In this document: positions 61,942 through 64,000 of the stretch, one piece after another
Layout of the letters: each line of letters starts with the position of its first letter
How positions within the stretch are numbered: position 1 is the stretch's first letter
Source of the DNA: DATNPX01 sp036702975
GTDB taxonomy: Bacteria; Cyanobacteriota; Vampirovibrionia; Obscuribacterales; Obscuribacteraceae
DNA length: 64,000 bases
Assembly: GCA_036702975.1 (NCBI GenBank)
Contig: DATNPX010000054.1
Coordinates: 124,001-188,000 of the forward strand
Reading direction: 5' to 3'
Made by a program: the position numbers and the translations under genes
The notes under the pieces: model-generated
What the model saw: only the letters and a program-made list of their open reading frames with translations
What the model was told of the DNA's origin: nothing
Database searches by the model: none

Positions 61942-62625
61942 ATGGCAAAGATCTTAGTGGTGGAAGATGATGGTGATGTAGCAGCAACAATTCGAACATT
62001 TCTAGTGTTCGAAAAACACACTATTGAGATGATCGCTGATGGCATTGAAGCGCTCGAGCATCTAAAGACTTATCCATATGATTTGATAATCCTGGACTGG
62101 CAACTTCCGGGCATGAGCGGAGTTGATGTTTGCAAAGAGTATCGGAACTGGCGCGGCACGACTCCCATTCTGATGCTTACAGGAAAAAACAAGATAGACG
62201 AGAAAGAGATTGGACTAAACTCAGGGGCTGATGACTACCTGACTAAGCCGTTCGATTTGCGCGAACTCGGTGCTCGTGTACGAGCTATCTTGAGGCGCCC
62301 GCAGCAGATGGTATCAGGTAATAACATCTTTAGCGCAGGCCACATAGCGCTCGACTGCACCAGACACGAAGCGACAAGTAATGGTGCTGCAATTGACCTT
62401 GGTCCGCGCGAATTTCAGTTGCTCGAGTTTTTATTGAGACACCCAAATCAAGTGTATACGCACGAGGCCTTGTTGAATCACGTGTGGTCAGCTCAATCGG
62501 AAGCTACGGAAGAAGCACTGCGCACTGCAATGAAACGCCTTCGGAAGAAAATCGATCCTGATAGCTTAGTGATTAAAAACGTGCACGGTGTCGGTTATAT
62601 CTTAGAGACTTCCAAGAGCGGGTGA
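61942..62625 (+). CDS. OmpR-family response regulator
   Basis: 227 aa. Receiver with D9-D10, phosphoacceptor D52 in IILDWQLP, MLTG and KPF. The winged helix at about 130-222 ends in VHGVGYILE. GGAG lies about 9 bases before the ATG. It is closely similar to the regulator at 40242 (both start MAKILVVEDD and share GADDYLTKPF), so the two are paralogues. The stop overlaps the kinase start by 4 bases (GTGA), showing tight coupling with its histidine kinase. Confidence 0.95.
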   Translation: MAKILVVEDDGDVAATIRTFLVFEKHTIEMIADGIEALEHLKTYPYDLIILDWQLPGMSGVDVCKEYRNWRGTTPILMLTGKNKIDEKEIGLNSGADDYLTKPFDLRELGARVRAILRRPQQMVSGNNIFSAGHIALDCTRHEATSNGAAIDLGPREFQLLEFLLRHPNQVYTHEALLNHVWSAQSEATEEALRTAMKRLRKKIDPDSLVIKNVHGVGYILETSKSG

Positions 62626-64000
62626 CCACCATCGACACCAAACCTAGTGGCTTTCGATTGCGACTGAGCTACCAGGGCTTGTTGCTTGTCGGTGCGCTTC
62701 TCATAATGGAGTTCGTTTTCCTAGGGTCTTTCTGGACACTATTGGAAGCGACCGAGCGCGCGGCTCAGAAGGAAGAGCATTCGAAGGAAGTGCTCGCCCG
62801 TATGCAGAAGATGTTCAGGCTTGTCTACGATGGAGGCCTGGCTTTCGAGCTGTATTTGCGCAACGAAAACGTTATGTACAAGACGAGATTGCTCGGCGAC
62901 ATTTCGCAGATACTAGAACTGGTATCATGGCTGCGTAAAGAATGCGACACAGACGAACATCAAAAACAACTATTGGCACGTGTAGAAGTTGAGATGAAGC
63001 AGACTTCCGAGATAGCCAAGCATGTAGTGCACGTTGTCGATACCGAATCTGAAGAAGTAGCCGAGTCGGAGATCGAAAAGGCGCGCCAGCAATTGCATGA
63101 TATTCAGATGAGTCTTGTTTCTGAGGTTTCAGAAGCACTAAAAACGGAGACTCAGGCTGCACTGCAGAGCCCGATCGCCCAGCGCAACGCCCGCCATAAA
63201 TTAAAAACGTTGCTCACTGCCGCGATTCCTCTGAATGTGGTGCTGGGTGTGCTCCTGGCTCTGTTTTTTACTCGGAGCATCACTTCTAGATTGAATGTGC
63301 TAGTCGATAATACCGAAAGGCTTCGGGAGAAACGTGCGTTGAACGAGAGGATGGAAGGGCGTGACGAAATTAGTTTGCTAGATACGACCTTCCATGAAAT
63401 GGCTGCCGCGCTCACTAAGGAAGAAGCTCTTCTCAAGGCGAGCGAAGAACGCATTCGCAAAATTATCAATAGCATGCCAATTGGGTTGATAGTGCTCAAT
63501 AAGATTGGCAAAGTGCAGTTTGCCAATCCTCAAATCGAGAGCATGTTCAAGTATTCTCATGACGATTTGATCGGTTTGCCTCTGCAACAGCTTTTTGGAA
63601 AGACAAACATCTCCCATGCCGGAGAAGTTCTTTCGCTACTTGTTGATCGGTCGGAAGGCGCAGATGCGGTCGCGGAGTTGGAGGCACGTAGAAAGAACGG
63701 TGCATCCTTTCCTGTGGAAGTTTCACTGACTGAATTTCTCGACGCAGAGGGAGAAAGGCGCTTATTGACCGTTGTGGACGTGACTGCAAGACATGAAGTG
63801 CGGCGTTTGCGGCAAGCCTTTGTCGCTATGGTTAGTCACGAATTACGAGCCCCATTGACGTCTATTCGCGGCTTCTTCTCGTTGCTGGATATGGGTGCTT
63901 ATGGTGAACTTTCCAAAGATGCTCTTGAAGGCGCGCAACGGGCAGAATCGAACACAGTGCGGTTGATTTCTCTCATCAACGACCTACTCGATCTTGAGAA
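62622..64000 (+). CDS. Sensor histidine kinase, truncated by window end
   Basis: GTG start overlapping the response regulator stop. The first 459 codons are in the window. Transmembrane helices at about 18-38 and 200-220 enclose a helical periplasmic region of about 160 residues. A HAMP segment is followed by a PAS domain (about 285-390, with IINSMPIGLIVLN). Phosphoacceptor H406 lies in MVSHELRAPLTS. The ATPase domain lies beyond the window. Architecture matches the other two histidine kinases here. Confidence 0.92.
   Translation, partial: MTTIDTKPSGFRLRLSYQGLLLVGALLIMEFVFLGSFWTLLEATERAAQKEEHSKEVLARMQKMFRLVYDGGLAFELYLRNENVMYKTRLLGDISQILELVSWLRKECDTDEHQKQLLARVEVEMKQTSEIAKHVVHVVDTESEEVAESEIEKARQQLHDIQMSLVSEVSEALKTETQAALQSPIAQRNARHKLKTLLTAAIPLNVVLGVLLALFFTRSITSRLNVLVDNTERLREKRALNERMEGRDEISLLDTTFHEMAAALTKEEALLKASEERIRKIINSMPIGLIVLNKIGKVQFANPQIESMFKYSHDDLIGLPLQQLFGKTNISHAGEVLSLLVDRSEGADAVAELEARRKNGASFPVEVSLTEFLDAEGERRLLTVVDVTARHEVRRLRQAFVAMVSHELRAPLTSIRGFFSLLDMGAYGELSKDALEGAQRAESNTVRLISLINDLLDLE

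Overview
The window reads as chromosomal DNA of a Gram-negative-type bacterium of medium GC, carrying lipoproteins, secreted TPR proteins and many membrane sensors. The gene mix resembles the non-photosynthetic cyanobacterial relatives (Vampirovibrionia/Melainabacteria, order Obscuribacterales). It combines polyphosphate kinase, several Hanks-type Ser/Thr kinases with a conserved 'MSPEQC' motif and C-terminal membrane anchors or leucine-rich sensor regions, a DUF4388 regulator, HAMP-PAS histidine kinases, and many signal-peptide TPR proteins. This assignment is inference from gene content, not a phylogeny. I see no rRNA, tRNA, CRISPR array, complete insertion sequence or prophage.

Layout. 0-6.3 kb: an adaptive-response alkylation repair pair (Ada-AlkA fusion and Ogt, overlapping) and ppk1. 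6.4-13.9 kb: a Gp37/Gp68-family protein, an ALDH7-type aldehyde dehydrogenase, a bestrophin-like channel, a Ser/Thr kinase and an ArsC-family thiol protein. 13.9-20.6 kb, minus strand: an orphan histidine kinase, a DUF4239 membrane protein, a divergent FtsH-like protease and a cytochrome P450. 21.2-25.3 kb: a 2OG-Fe dioxygenase, then a translationally coupled pair resembling the membrane arm of hydrogenase-4/complex I (HyfB-HyfC-like) with no catalytic subunits nearby. 25.4-36 kb: secreted VWA protein, histidine acid phosphatase, class-III aminotransferase, secreted TPR protein, Crp/Fnr regulator and a family of secreted or low-complexity proteins of unknown role. 36-40 kb: a TPR lipoprotein, a glycine-rich repeat protein and a roadblock/DUF4388-like unknown. 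40.2-42.8 kb: a two-component pair. 42.8-53.8 kb: S1/P1 nuclease, Dam-type methylase, VOC protein, antiporter-USP fusion, glutaminase-ankyrin fusion and a second glycine-rich repeat protein fused to LysM. 54-64 kb: two Ser/Thr kinases with extracytoplasmic LRR-like regions, an orphan ribbon-helix-helix protein, a gene-poor stretch with an inverted-repeat element and a truncated TPR gene, a DUF4388 plus degenerate GGDEF protein, and a response regulator-histidine kinase pair cut by the window end.

How the genes fit together. Phosphate storage and scavenging (ppk1, histidine acid phosphatase, S1/P1 nuclease), ion handling (bestrophin, DUF4239, antiporter) and envelope sensing dominate. The densest signalling cluster (54-64 kb) puts Ser/Thr kinases, a DUF4388/GGDEF-like integrator and a two-component system side by side on one strand. 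The strongest candidates for something undescribed are the paired glycine-rich repeat proteins, the 'LExxVFG' repeat protein, the orphan HyfBC-like membrane module and the 54-64 kb signalling cluster.
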